Source: JAAZAI01 sp050942875 | Lineage (GTDB): Bacteria; Verrucomicrobiota; Kiritimatiellia; RFP12; UBA3636 | Length of the DNA stretch: 64,000 bases | Assembly: GCA_050942875.1 (NCBI GenBank) | Contig: JBMNOD010000008.1 | Coordinates: forward strand, 3,468 to 67,467 | Direction: 5' to 3' | In this document: piece by piece, positions 16,157 through 25,274 of the stretch | How positions within the stretch are numbered: position 1 is the first letter of the stretch | Layout: each line of letters begins with the position of its first letter | Position numbers and translations under genes: made by a program | Notes under the pieces: model-generated | The model's database searches: none | Told to the model about the DNA's origin: nothing | The model's input: only the letters and a program-made list of their open reading frames with translations

Positions 16157-18571
16157 ATGCGTCAACTGAGCATCACTGCAATGGCCGCGCTGGCGGTTCT
16201 GCCGGGCGCGGCGGAGGCGAGCCGGTTTCTCGTCGAGGACGGCAAGAGCGACTACGTGATCGTGGTGCCGGATCAGCCGGTCGGCCTGGTGCATCCCGAA
16301 GGCGAAACCCTGGACTATGCCGCGGCGTTTCTCGCCGACAACATCGAGAAGGCCACCGGGTGCAGGCTCCCCGTGGTCGCGGAGGGCGAGCTGGCCGGCC
16401 GGGCGCGCTTCATTTCCGTGGGCCCGACGAGGCTTGCCTTGGAGCTGTTTGGCGATCCCGCGGGATTCGCGCCGGAGGAGCTGCGCATACGCACGGTTCC
16501 CGGCGGCAGCGTGGTCATCTGCGGCGAGAAGCCCGCCGGCGGCCCTGACCGCGGCACGCTTTTCGGGATTTACGAATTCCTCGAACGCGTCGTGGGCATC
16601 CACTGGTTCTTCGGGGACGATCGCTGGTACAAGTCGGGCATCGGCACGTTCATGCCGGAGGCGAAAACCGTCTCGCTCCCGGTGTTGAACGTCAGCGAAG
16701 CGCCGGTGCTGCGCCAGCGCGTCGGCGGGGTGAGCCACTACGAGTGGCCGGACGAGCTGGAACGGCGCTGGCACCCGGTGCTGCGCTTCGGCGACACGCG
16801 CGGGCACCGCACCGCCAACCACACGCAAATCGGGTGGGTGGATCTGTATGCCGACGCGCACCCGGAGTACTTCGCCATTGGCAGGAACGGACGCCGGCAG
16901 ATCAACCGCGCCATCAAACACCGCAGCTACATCTGCCTGACGAACCCCGACGTGCTGAAGCAGATGATCGCGAACATCGAGACGTTCGACAAGACCGGCG
17001 TCTCCGAAAACGCCTTCGGGCCCTGCGATCCGACGCCCGACTACGTCTTCTTCTGCCCCAACGACGGCATGACGCCCGAGACCACCTGCCATTGCGACGG
17101 CTGCATCAAATTCCAGAGGCCGGAACGCGATTTCGACGGGCTGTCCTCGGAACTCATCTTCCAGTTCGTGAAGCGCTATGCCGACGCCATCCAGGAGCGG
17201 TGGCCCGGCCGGAAGCTGGTCGTGCTGGCGTATGCGCATTACAAGGCGCCTCCGATCGAGACGCCCGTGCCGGACAACCTCGTCGTGACCTACGTCGGCC
17301 CGCCGATCCATTACGCCATGGATCCCGCCGTCTATGCGAAGCATTCCGAGGCGCTGCGCCAGTGGTCGAAGCTGCTGGGCAACGATCCTGCTCGCCTCAG
17401 CCTCTGGTTCAACATCGTGTCGCCCAACTCCAACACGTCGTACGTCCCCATTTTCTACCACCACGTCTTTGCGAAGTGGCTGCGCGAGCATCACGAGATC
17501 ATTTCCGGGATCTTCATCAACGGACACAGCGCGCACCTGCGGCGCACGGCGCCGCGGTCGATCTGGATGGGCTTCCAGTCGTTGCCCATGGTGTGGATCC
17601 AGGGCAAGCTGATGTGGAATCCCCATCTCGATCCGGACGCGCTGCTGGAGCGGTATTGCCGCGGCGTGTACGGCGCGGCGGCCGAGACGATGCTCGAATT
17701 GCACAAGCTTGTCGCGTCGCGGTGGGAGGGGCTTTGGGACGCCGACGATGAAATGGACGAGGCGTCCTTCATCCACCGCGTCCGGTACCCCGAGCCGGTC
17801 ATGTCGGCGTTCTGCGGCCTGCTCGAGAAGGCCGCGGCGGAAGCGGAGGGGGACGAACGGGTTTCCGCGCACATTGGCTTCTTGCGCAAATACATCTATT
17901 CGCTCTTCATCGAGGAAAACCGCGACTTCCATCGCTGGGCCGACAGCGTTCCCGCCTACGAATGCCTCCCGGCCGCCGTCGCGCCCGAGATCGACGGCGT
18001 CGCCGAGGAGGCCGCGTGGCGGAACACGCCCGAGTTCAAGCTCGTGTCGCGCCAGTGGGGCGAAGCGTCGCCCCGCCGGACGACCCTGATGATGCGCCAT
18101 GACGCGGATTTCCTCTATGTCTTCGCGCGGTTCGGCCCCGGCGATCCGGCGAACGCCGGGAACGAATGCCTGCGCATCCAGGTGGGCGAACGCCTCGACC
18201 GCGTCCGCGGCACGTACGCCGTGAACATCCCCCATCGGCGCTGGAAGGCCTTCCTGCAAATCCAGATCGCCGCCGACGGCGAGATATCGAGCCTCGACGA
18301 CTTGGGGCCGGAGACGAAGGCCGCGACGTTCGAGGCGGACGGCGACTTGTGCTTCGAGGCCCGGATCAGCCTCAAGCACGTCGCCCCGCATCTGCGCGCC
18401 TCCGCCATGCCGCAGCTGCGCATGCAGTTCGTGCGGGAATGGGGCGTTTGGGATGTGTTCGACGTGTGGTCGCCCACGCTGTCCCACATCTCCGACATGC
18501 CGACCTACCGCTTCGGCCTCGTGCAGTTTGTCCTGGCGAAAGAGAAGAAGACGGGGTCGAGCGAGGAGTAG
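16157..18571 (+). CDS. DUF4838 secreted glycosidase-like protein, copy 2
   Basis: 804 aa tandem duplicate of the preceding gene with the same domain order: signal peptide (to about residue 20, GAAEA), GH67-N-like region (YAAAFLADNIEKATGCRLP), DUF4838 core and CBM9-like tail (IDGVAEEAAWRNTPEF). Conservation is high throughout, including the C-terminal GSSEE. Differences are spread over the protein, so the duplication is not brand new. ATG 16157 has AGAGGAG 6 nt upstream. The frame is open upstream of this start, but only as a shadow of copy 1. Confidence 0.85.
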   Translation: MRQLSITAMAALAVLPGAAEASRFLVEDGKSDYVIVVPDQPVGLVHPEGETLDYAAAFLADNIEKATGCRLPVVAEGELAGRARFISVGPTRLALELFGDPAGFAPEELRIRTVPGGSVVICGEKPAGGPDRGTLFGIYEFLERVVGIHWFFGDDRWYKSGIGTFMPEAKTVSLPVLNVSEAPVLRQRVGGVSHYEWPDELERRWHPVLRFGDTRGHRTANHTQIGWVDLYADAHPEYFAIGRNGRRQINRAIKHRSYICLTNPDVLKQMIANIETFDKTGVSENAFGPCDPTPDYVFFCPNDGMTPETTCHCDGCIKFQRPERDFDGLSSELIFQFVKRYADAIQERWPGRKLVVLAYAHYKAPPIETPVPDNLVVTYVGPPIHYAMDPAVYAKHSEALRQWSKLLGNDPARLSLWFNIVSPNSNTSYVPIFYHHVFAKWLREHHEIISGIFINGHSAHLRRTAPRSIWMGFQSLPMVWIQGKLMWNPHLDPDALLERYCRGVYGAAAETMLELHKLVASRWEGLWDADDEMDEASFIHRVRYPEPVMSAFCGLLEKAAAEAEGDERVSAHIGFLRKYIYSLFIEENRDFHRWADSVPAYECLPAAVAPEIDGVAEEAAWRNTPEFKLVSRQWGEASPRRTTLMMRHDADFLYVFARFGPGDPANAGNECLRIQVGERLDRVRGTYAVNIPHRRWKAFLQIQIAADGEISSLDDLGPETKAATFEADGDLCFEARISLKHVAPHLRASAMPQLRMQFVREWGVWDVFDVWSPTLSHISDMPTYRFGLVQFVLAKEKKTGSSEE

Positions 18572-18587
18572 GAGGGACGGATCGGAC

Positions 18588-19880
18588 ATGCCCGGCGCTG
18601 AACACAGCCACATTACCTCCAAGGCCCTGGGCCTGCTGCCGGACTGGGCCGCGGCGTCGCTCGGGTCGGACGCCGCGGCGCTCGTCGAACGCTGCTGCCT
18701 TTTCCCCGACCGCCACATGGACGTTCGCGGCAGTGGCTACGCCGAGGCGAAGGCCTACGCCTTTGAAATCGACGGCGTTCCCTTCCACTACCTGCCGGAT
18801 TCCCCCGCCGCCCCCGGCTACCGCGACTACAAGCCCAACGACGCCGGCACCGCCATCCTCCCGCCGGCCGCGCCGCCGAACTTGAACTGGAAGCACGCCC
18901 GGGCGGGCTTCGCCCACTATCTCGCGGCCGCATCCGAGGCGCTGCGCCAAGGCCGCACGGCCGATGCGTGCGCAAATCTCGGCTGGCTCCTCCACGTCCT
19001 TCAGGACGCCACGTTCGGCCTGCATTGCTTCGAGGGCCCCGCCGGCGGCGACTGCCTCGTGCTGAACCGATTCTTCCCCGAGACGGCGGCGCCTTCCGAG
19101 CTGCCGACCGCGATCGTTCCGGCAACGCTCCCCTTCGACGCGGACTGCGCGGCGGGATGCGCCCCTACCTTGCTCGGCACCAGCGTGGCGGAAGCCGTGC
19201 TTCACCTCTACGCGCGCTATGCGCGCACGGCGCATCGCGCGCGGCGACTCTGCCACGAGGCCGTCGTCGCCGTGAAGCACGGCGTCGCGGCCATCGACGC
19301 CGTCGCCCTCGCGCGCGAGATGTCCGGCGGCGCGGTCGCGATTTCCGCCGACGTGCTCTACACGGCGGCCTGCCTTGCCGCCGGACACGACGGGCGCGAG
19401 GTTCAGCGATTGAACCACGTCTGCCTGTCCGACCTGGAGCCGGTCGAACGCCCGTGCATGTCGTCGCATTACGGCTTCGTCGGCATGTTGCGCGACCAGG
19501 CGCTCGATTCGAGCCGACGCCCGGGGCCGCTCGCGACGCGGGTCGATGGGCGGCGCAAGACGTTCGACAAGGGCGTCGGCCTCGGCGCGCATTACGGACT
19601 CCGGCTTTCCTACGACATCCCTCCCGCCGTGTACGACCGTTTCTCCTGCACGCTGGGGCTTCATTCCGACTGCATCGGGGAAGGCGAGATCCAGGCGTCG
19701 CTGATTTGCAATGGCGCGACCGTCTTTTTCGCGACGTTGTCGGATGCGGAGCCGTCGGTCTCGGCATCCGCGGCGAATCCGGAAGGGCTTCTCGAACTGC
19801 GCCTCGCCAACCGCGAGGGATTGGCCGGCAAGGCCCATGCCGTCTGGGGCGATCCCATGCTGCACAAGAGGAGGGTGTGA
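18588..19880 (+). CDS. Zinc-dependent phospholipase C-like domain plus NPCBM domain protein
   Basis: 430 aa with no signal peptide. The N-terminal half starts with EHSHITSKALGLLPDW and contains LLHVLQDATFGLHCFEG at about residues 133-149. That His/Asp spacing is seen in the metal site of zinc-dependent phospholipase C and S1/P1-nuclease-like folds. The C-terminal 130 residues (GAHYGLRLSYDIPPAVYDRF, LGLHSD, GATVF) match the NPCBM carbohydrate-binding domain. The combination is unusual, and both calls rest on motif reading. It ends TGATG with the next gene, so translation is coupled. Confidence 0.6.
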   Translation: MPGAEHSHITSKALGLLPDWAAASLGSDAAALVERCCLFPDRHMDVRGSGYAEAKAYAFEIDGVPFHYLPDSPAAPGYRDYKPNDAGTAILPPAAPPNLNWKHARAGFAHYLAAASEALRQGRTADACANLGWLLHVLQDATFGLHCFEGPAGGDCLVLNRFFPETAAPSELPTAIVPATLPFDADCAAGCAPTLLGTSVAEAVLHLYARYARTAHRARRLCHEAVVAVKHGVAAIDAVALAREMSGGAVAISADVLYTAACLAAGHDGREVQRLNHVCLSDLEPVERPCMSSHYGFVGMLRDQALDSSRRPGPLATRVDGRRKTFDKGVGLGAHYGLRLSYDIPPAVYDRFSCTLGLHSDCIGEGEIQASLICNGATVFFATLSDAEPSVSASAANPEGLLELRLANREGLAGKAHAVWGDPMLHKRRV

Positions 19881-20698
19881 TGAAAACGGATGGACGATGC
19901 CGGGTTCGGCTTTTCGTGTTCGACCTCGACGGCACCGCCTTGGGGGGCTTCGTCCCCTACGCGCGTTTTCCCGACGCCTTTTCGTCGTTTCTCGACGAGC
20001 TTTCCGCCTGTGGCGCGGTCTGGTGCACCAACACCACCTGGCATCCCGAGGCGCAGGCGCAGATGATCGCGGAGAGCGCGGTCAAGAGCCGCCCCGCGGT
20101 TCTTTTCGGACGCACGGGGCTGCTGCGCGCCCTGCCGACAGCAGACGGCGGATTTGCGCTCGACGCATCCTGGACGGCGCGGCTGGCCGGGATCGAGGCG
20201 CTTTACGGCGAGAGCCTGGCGCGCATCGAGGCGGCGGTCGGCGACCTCGGCGCCTGGGCCGAGGTGCCCGGCGAGCCGCTGATGACCCTCTTCAAACCGC
20301 GCCGCGCAAGCTGCGACGAAGACAAGGCGCAGTTTCGCAAGGCGGTCGCCGCCGAGGCGCCGGTCGTGCAGGCGGTCGCCCGGGCCGACGGCTCCTTCCG
20401 GGTGCAGCCGCGCCAGATGGACAAAGGCGCGGCGCTTGCCGCCATGCAGGAGCTGCTCGGCGTCGGCGCGGATGCCACGCTCGTCGCCGGCGACGCCTCC
20501 AACGACCTGCCCATGTTCAACCCCTCGCTGGCGCGGTACGCCGTCTGCCCCTCCAATGCGTCGCCAGCGGTCAAGGACGCCGTCCTGGCCATGGGCGGCG
20601 CCGTTGGCACGGTTCCCTACGCCGCCGGCGTCGTGGCGGCGATTCACAGCATTTTCGGCCCTTGCGCCCCATCGACCAAAGGAGACCCTGCAACATGA
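19880..20698 (+). CDS. HAD-superfamily phosphatase (Cof / sucrose-phosphatase type)
   Basis: 272 aa cytoplasmic phosphatase, probably of a sugar phosphate. Motif I is FVFDLDGTA at residues 12-20, motif II TNTTWHP, and motif IV GDASNDLPMF near residue 205, the pattern of the IIB cap class. ATG 19880 shares its A with the stop TGA of the gene upstream, and its own stop overlaps the start of the GH29 gene (ATGA at 20695-20698), so three genes are translationally linked. Confidence 0.82.
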   Translation: MKTDGRCRVRLFVFDLDGTALGGFVPYARFPDAFSSFLDELSACGAVWCTNTTWHPEAQAQMIAESAVKSRPAVLFGRTGLLRALPTADGGFALDASWTARLAGIEALYGESLARIEAAVGDLGAWAEVPGEPLMTLFKPRRASCDEDKAQFRKAVAAEAPVVQAVARADGSFRVQPRQMDKGAALAAMQELLGVGADATLVAGDASNDLPMFNPSLARYAVCPSNASPAVKDAVLAMGGAVGTVPYAAGVVAAIHSIFGPCAPSTKGDPAT

Positions 20699-21960
20699 CA
20701 CCCGACAGCTTCGCCGATCTTCGCTACGGCTTGTTCATCCACTACGGCCTCTACAGCATGCCGGGGCGTGGCGAATGGGCCATGAACCGCGAGGGGATCG
20801 CGCCGGGCGCCATGGACGACCTGGCGAAGACCTTCAACCCCTCCGCCTTCGACGCCGAGGCGATTTGCGACCTCGCCGCGGCCGGCGGCATGAAGTACGT
20901 TGTCTTCACGACCATGCACCACGACGGCTTCCGTCTCTATGACACGGCGTTGTCGCCGTTCAGTTCATCGCGGGTCTGCGGACGCGACTTGACGGCCGAG
21001 CTTGTCGCCGCGGCGCGTCGGCGCGGTCTCAAGGTCGGCCTCTACCACAGCCTCAACAACTGGCACGACCAGCCCGACGCCGTCGCCGCCTTCGAGGACG
21101 CCTCGGCCTATTCCGTCTTCATCGAGAAGACGACGGCGCGTCTCGTGGAGCTCGTCACGCGGTTCGATCCGATCGACATCCTCTGGTACGACGGCTGGTG
21201 GCCGTTCGACGCCGAAGGATGGCAGGCCGAGCGGATGAACGCGGCCTTGCGGGCGATCCAGCCGCATCTGCTGTTCAACGGACGCAACGGCCTGCCCGGC
21301 GACTTCGGCACGCCCGAGGGGCATCTGACGACGCCGGAGCCCTGGCGGCCCTGGGAGGCGTGCATGACGCTCAACGACCACTGGGGCTTCCATCGCGGCG
21401 ACGAAAACTGGAAGCCGCCCATCGAGGTCGTGAAAATGCTCCTCAGGTGCGCCGCCGGGCGCGGCAACCTCCTGCTCAACATCGGCCCCCGCGGCGACGG
21501 TTCGGTGCCCGAGGGGAGCGTGGACGTCATCCAGGCCGTCGGGCGATGGCTCCGCGACGGAGGCGAGGCCGCCGTCGCCGCGACGGATCCCATGACGTTC
21601 GATCCCATGACCCGCGCGCCCGGCGACCGCGGCGACTGGGATCCCGCCGGCGTTTTCACCGCCTCCGGGAACACGCTGTTCTTCACGCTTCTCTATCCCC
21701 CCGGCCCTCAATTCACCCTCACGGGGCTTGAGATGCGCGTCGAGTCCGTCGAGGTCGACGGGCTCGGCCCGCTGGCCTTCGAGCAGCGCGACGGCCGGCT
21801 CGTCGTCGAGCTCCCCGACTCCCTGCTGGAACGCTTCTGCCCCGTGCTTCGGATGGCCTGCGACGCGCCGCCCTCGCTGTACCGGACGGGCGGCATGCGC
21901 CCCCCGTCCGTCAAGCACCCCCGCTACGACCCCGTTTCGCCCGACATTCTTTATTACTAA
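20695..21960 (+). CDS. Alpha-L-fucosidase-like glycoside hydrolase (GH29)
   Basis: 421 aa, no signal peptide, so probably cytoplasmic. The GH29 opening is clear: LRYGLFIHYGLYSMPGRGEW, then MKYVVFTTMHHDGF and KVGLYHS. The expected catalytic nucleophile is the Asp in ILWYDGWW at about residue 165. GRGNLLLNIGPRGDG closes the catalytic domain. AAGGAGACC lies about 8 nt before the ATG. The last two codons, TAC TAA, are part of a mobile element (21957-22110): without it the gene would end in TAT TAG. The protein is therefore one Tyr longer than its ancestor. Confidence 0.88.
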   Translation: MTPDSFADLRYGLFIHYGLYSMPGRGEWAMNREGIAPGAMDDLAKTFNPSAFDAEAICDLAAAGGMKYVVFTTMHHDGFRLYDTALSPFSSSRVCGRDLTAELVAAARRRGLKVGLYHSLNNWHDQPDAVAAFEDASAYSVFIEKTTARLVELVTRFDPIDILWYDGWWPFDAEGWQAERMNAALRAIQPHLLFNGRNGLPGDFGTPEGHLTTPEPWRPWEACMTLNDHWGFHRGDENWKPPIEVVKMLLRCAAGRGNLLLNIGPRGDGSVPEGSVDVIQAVGRWLRDGGEAAVAATDPMTFDPMTRAPGDRGDWDPAGVFTASGNTLFFTLLYPPGPQFTLTGLEMRVESVEVDGLGPLAFEQRDGRLVVELPDSLLERFCPVLRMACDAPPSLYRTGGMRPPSVKHPRYDPVSPDILYY

Positions 21961-22112
21961 CCCGGCCACAAATAGCGTTGCGCACGGAGATTGAGGCATG
22001 GGATCTGGAATTTGGCGTTGGGAAAGGGGCACGGACATTCCTGTCCGTGTTCGTCCACGGGTTGGAAAACCCGTGCCCCTGATTTGCAGCATGAATTATG
22101 GCCGGGTTAGTA
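21955..22112. mobile_element. MITE-like element, family B, copy 1 (with TA duplication)
   Basis: A 154-bp element (21957-22110) flanked by TA (21955-21956 and 22111-22112). The ends are inverted: CTAACCCGGCCACAA left, CTAACCCGGCCATAA on the reverse strand right (14 of 15 identical). The interior has two nested hairpins (CACGGACA/TGTCCGTG and CACGGGTT/AACCCGTG) within an outer GGGGCACGG/CCGTGCCCC pair. A TA target duplication points to a Tc1/mariner-IS630 type transposase acting in trans; none is encoded in the window. The second copy starts at 63875. Confidence 0.8.
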
Positions 22113-22424
22113 GCATGGTAGACCGCAGGATCGGGGACGACCTCTAACCGCTTTTCAAGAATGTCAATGACGCCCCAGCCGCCATCGCCCGGCGTGGACG
22201 CCCGCGTCGCGGGCGTTTCGACAGGGAAGCGCATGACGGCGGATGTGGCCTTTGGAACCGCCTGCTGGATGTCGCCGCCAGTCGAAACGATGCAAGTGCC
22301 GATGAGCCCGTTTCCGTCCGCGTCGGGTTCGACTGCGCCCACAAAGTCCACTCCGTCCACCAAACCCAAGCTTCCCCCTGCCTTGCATCCTTGCGGCGGT
22401 TGCCGCTTGCCGATGGGGCTTTGC
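22113..22424. other. Intergenic region upstream of GH5-like gene
   Basis: No gene called. A long minus-strand frame covers 22113-22440 with fairly protein-like composition (GGWGVIDILEKRLEVVPDP) but no start signal or recognised family; it may be a gene remnant. A perfect palindrome with 9-bp arms, ACGCCCGCG-T-CGCGGGCGT, is at 22198-22216. Confidence 0.35.
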
Positions 22425-22453
22425 TTTGGTACCATGATGTCATTCGCGATAAT
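22425..22453 (+). promoter_or_regulatory. Promoter of GH5-like gene
   Basis: -35 TTTGGT (22425-22430), 17-bp spacer, -10 GATAAT (22448-22453), 40 nt upstream of ATG 22493. Confidence 0.4.
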
Positions 22454-22492
22454 TTGAAGACGGACAAACCACAAGCAATACGACGGTCTAAC

Positions 22493-25243
22493 ATGAGAAA
22501 AAGCATGCACGCACTCTTGGCTTCGACATCACTAGCTGCCGCCGGCCTGTCGCAGAGCGCGCTGGCGGCGTCCGCCACCGCCATCGCCGGGGCCGACGGT
22601 TCAATCGCCATTAAAACGCCGGGCGGTGCACTGCATCTCGCCCCGATCGTGATGGCGCACAATTGGGGGACGATGCAGTCGCATGCGAAACAGGATTCGG
22701 GCGACCGCCTCGAATTCAGGATTCAAATTGACGAAGACAATTTGCTGAATGGGAGGCTGCATGCATCCGCCGCAGCCAATGGCGCAATCGATTTGCGGCA
22801 TGATTTCGTTTCCGATGCGGCGTTGTCGGTCAATGTGGTCTGTCTTGCCGCCTCGTTTCGTGTGGACAATTTCGCGGGCGGGACTTGGCAAACTGACAAC
22901 GAGTCCGGCACGTTCCCTGTTGGCAAGAGCGCCGAGCCGCATTTGCATTCGTCCATGACGACGAATCTCACGATCCGGATGCCTGGCTCGAACGGGGCGT
23001 TTTTTGCATTTCATTTTCCGCATCCCACGCGCATTTTGCTGCAGGACAATCGAGAATGGAACGTGGACTCCTATACGCTGCGCATCTCGCCGGCGTACAA
23101 TACGCCGCTCGCGCGTGGCGATGAATTCTCGCTGCCGCTTTCCCTGCGCACGGCAATGCCGCTGAGTCTGGCCATCGACCGTCCCGTGACGATCACCGCA
23201 AGCGAGAAGAAGTGGATCCCCTTGCGACAGAGCATGGACATCAAGCCTGGCTCGCCGCTCGACTTTTCCCAAATTGTCGATTGGCATGCGCCTGCGGGCA
23301 AGCATGGGCGCGTGGTCTCGGTGGACGGTCATTTCGAGTTCGAGAAGCTGCCTGGCGTCAAACAGCGCTTCTACGGCAACAACCTCTGTTTCTCCGCCAA
23401 CTACGTTTCCGCGGGCGAGGCGAAAACGCTTGCCGAGCGTTTCCGCAGAATCGGCTACAACACCGTCCGTCTGCACCACCACGACAACACGCTCGTGGAA
23501 GGCGACCCGGACAAGACGCGGCTGAACGCCGAACGCCTGGACCAGCTTGATCGGCTTGTGGCGGCCTTCATTGAAAACGGCGTTTACGTGACGACCGACC
23601 TGTTCGTCTCGCGTGCCATTCCCTGGCGCGCCATTGGGGTCGACGAGGATGGCGACATCCCGATGAACGAGTTCAAGTTGCTGTGTGCGGTGGAGCCGCG
23701 CGCGATGGAAAACTGGAAGACGTTTACGCGTCAGTTCATGTTGCACAAGAACCCGTACACGGGCCGGACCTATGCCGAGGAGCCAGGTTTTGCATGGATT
23801 TCCTTCATCAATGAAGGCAATCCGGGAAATTTCTCCAACATCCATAAACGCACGCCGCAATATGTTGCGAAATGGACGGAATGGCTTGCCGCAAAGCGGG
23901 CCGCCGACCCCGCTTGCAACGCCATTCCGGATGCCGTGCCCGAGCACATTTACCGGGATGGCGCGCACGTCGCCGTCTATTTGCAGTTTCTGCGTGACGT
24001 CGAGGCGGCCATGTCCGCCGAGATGAAGCGCTTCCTGCGTGAAGCGCTTGGCTGCAAGGCGCTTCTCACCAACATGAACGGATGGACGCAACATGCATGC
24101 GATCAGGTCACGCGTGCCGACATCTACGATTACGTAGACGACCACTTCTACGTCGATCATCCGCGTTTCCTTGAGAAGTCATGGCGACTCCCCAGCGCCT
24201 CGCCGAACGAAAACCCGTTCATGAATGCCGAGATGGGCATGCGCCCGAGCGCCTTCAGCCGCATTGCCGGGATGCCGTTCACCATTTCCGAATACAACTT
24301 TTCCGGTCCCGGACGCTTTCGCGGCGTGGGCGGCATCGCGATCGGCGCGATTGGCGCGCTGCAGGACTGGTCGGCGCTTTGGCGCTTCGCCTACAGCCAT
24401 CAGCGCGAAAACATGTTCAGGCCAACGCAGATCGGCTATTTCGACATTGCCAACGACCCGCTGGCGCTCGCCTCGGAGCGTGCCGCCGTGTGCATGTTCC
24501 TGCGCGGCGACGTGGAGCCGCTTCAGAAGACGATCACGCTTGTGATTCCGCGCGCGGACGTGATGAACTTCACGGAGAAAATGCCGAGAGTGGCGCCCGG
24601 CTGGGTCGATGTGGGGTGGCGTGCGAAAGTTCAAACGGCGCTGGATTCCGCGCCTGCCGATTCCACTTGGCAGGTGCCCTACGACAAGGCGTACCAAGCC
24701 GAAGGCGCGAAACTCGCCCGCGCGGCTGTCGCCAACGAGCCTTTCGGCGGCGGCGCGTTTGACGTTGACAAGATTGTGGGGACGTTCAAAATCAATACGC
24801 CGCGCACGGTGGGCCTGTTTGCCGAGGGCGGTCGGTTCACGGTGGGCATCCTGGAAGCGGAGATTGCCGAAGCCCCGGCCACGTTGTGGGTCAGCTCGCT
24901 TGACGGCTTGCCCTGCACGACGAGCCGCCGCCTGTTGCTGACGCATCTGACGGACGTGCAGAATACGAACATCCGCTACGGCGAGCTTGCCCGCCGCACG
25001 TTGCTGGCTTGGGGCGGACTCCCGCATCTTGCGGAGCGGGGCGTCGCGCACGTGGCGCTTTCGGCGGAGAACCCCGAGGAGTTTTCCGTTTATGCCTTGG
25101 ATGTCTCGGGCGCGCGCACGAGGAGGATCAAGACGGACGTCAAAGACGGGCGTCTTGTGTTCACCGTTGACACGGCAATTGTACAGGACGACGCAACGCT
25201 TGCCTACGAACTTACGCGATCAACCCTGGACCTTGGACTCTGA
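22493..25243 (+). CDS. Secreted GH5-like (clan A) glycoside hydrolase
   Basis: 916 aa. The signal peptide ends near QSALAA (about residue 25). An N-terminal beta-rich region of about 270 residues precedes a TIM barrel. Barrel landmarks are RFRRIGYNTVRLHHHDN; the acid/base region WISFINEGNPG at about residue 440, with NEG instead of the usual NEP; and ITISEYN-type FTISEYNFSGP near residue 599, supplying the probable nucleophile Glu. A beta-rich C-terminal domain follows. The substrate cannot be deduced. The ribosome site is weak; the start is chosen because the signal peptide begins there. Stop codon is followed by 39 bp and then element family A. Confidence 0.75.
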   Translation: MRKSMHALLASTSLAAAGLSQSALAASATAIAGADGSIAIKTPGGALHLAPIVMAHNWGTMQSHAKQDSGDRLEFRIQIDEDNLLNGRLHASAAANGAIDLRHDFVSDAALSVNVVCLAASFRVDNFAGGTWQTDNESGTFPVGKSAEPHLHSSMTTNLTIRMPGSNGAFFAFHFPHPTRILLQDNREWNVDSYTLRISPAYNTPLARGDEFSLPLSLRTAMPLSLAIDRPVTITASEKKWIPLRQSMDIKPGSPLDFSQIVDWHAPAGKHGRVVSVDGHFEFEKLPGVKQRFYGNNLCFSANYVSAGEAKTLAERFRRIGYNTVRLHHHDNTLVEGDPDKTRLNAERLDQLDRLVAAFIENGVYVTTDLFVSRAIPWRAIGVDEDGDIPMNEFKLLCAVEPRAMENWKTFTRQFMLHKNPYTGRTYAEEPGFAWISFINEGNPGNFSNIHKRTPQYVAKWTEWLAAKRAADPACNAIPDAVPEHIYRDGAHVAVYLQFLRDVEAAMSAEMKRFLREALGCKALLTNMNGWTQHACDQVTRADIYDYVDDHFYVDHPRFLEKSWRLPSASPNENPFMNAEMGMRPSAFSRIAGMPFTISEYNFSGPGRFRGVGGIAIGAIGALQDWSALWRFAYSHQRENMFRPTQIGYFDIANDPLALASERAAVCMFLRGDVEPLQKTITLVIPRADVMNFTEKMPRVAPGWVDVGWRAKVQTALDSAPADSTWQVPYDKAYQAEGAKLARAAVANEPFGGGAFDVDKIVGTFKINTPRTVGLFAEGGRFTVGILEAEIAEAPATLWVSSLDGLPCTTSRRLLLTHLTDVQNTNIRYGELARRTLLAWGGLPHLAERGVAHVALSAENPEEFSVYALDVSGARTRRIKTDVKDGRLVFTVDTAIVQDDATLAYELTRSTLDLGL

Positions 25244-25274
25244 ACCCGTGATGTGTGGCAACGACGTGCCTCCG

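Noticed and set aside
15941..18718. 925-codon minus-strand open frame
   Set aside because: Mirror of the DUF4838 gene copy 2; composition is biased to His, Arg and Val and there is no ribosome site.
22113..22440. Minus-strand frame upstream of the GH5-like gene
   Set aside because: Composition is partly protein-like, but it has no start signal, runs through the inserted element and shows no recognised motif; recorded only as a possible remnant.
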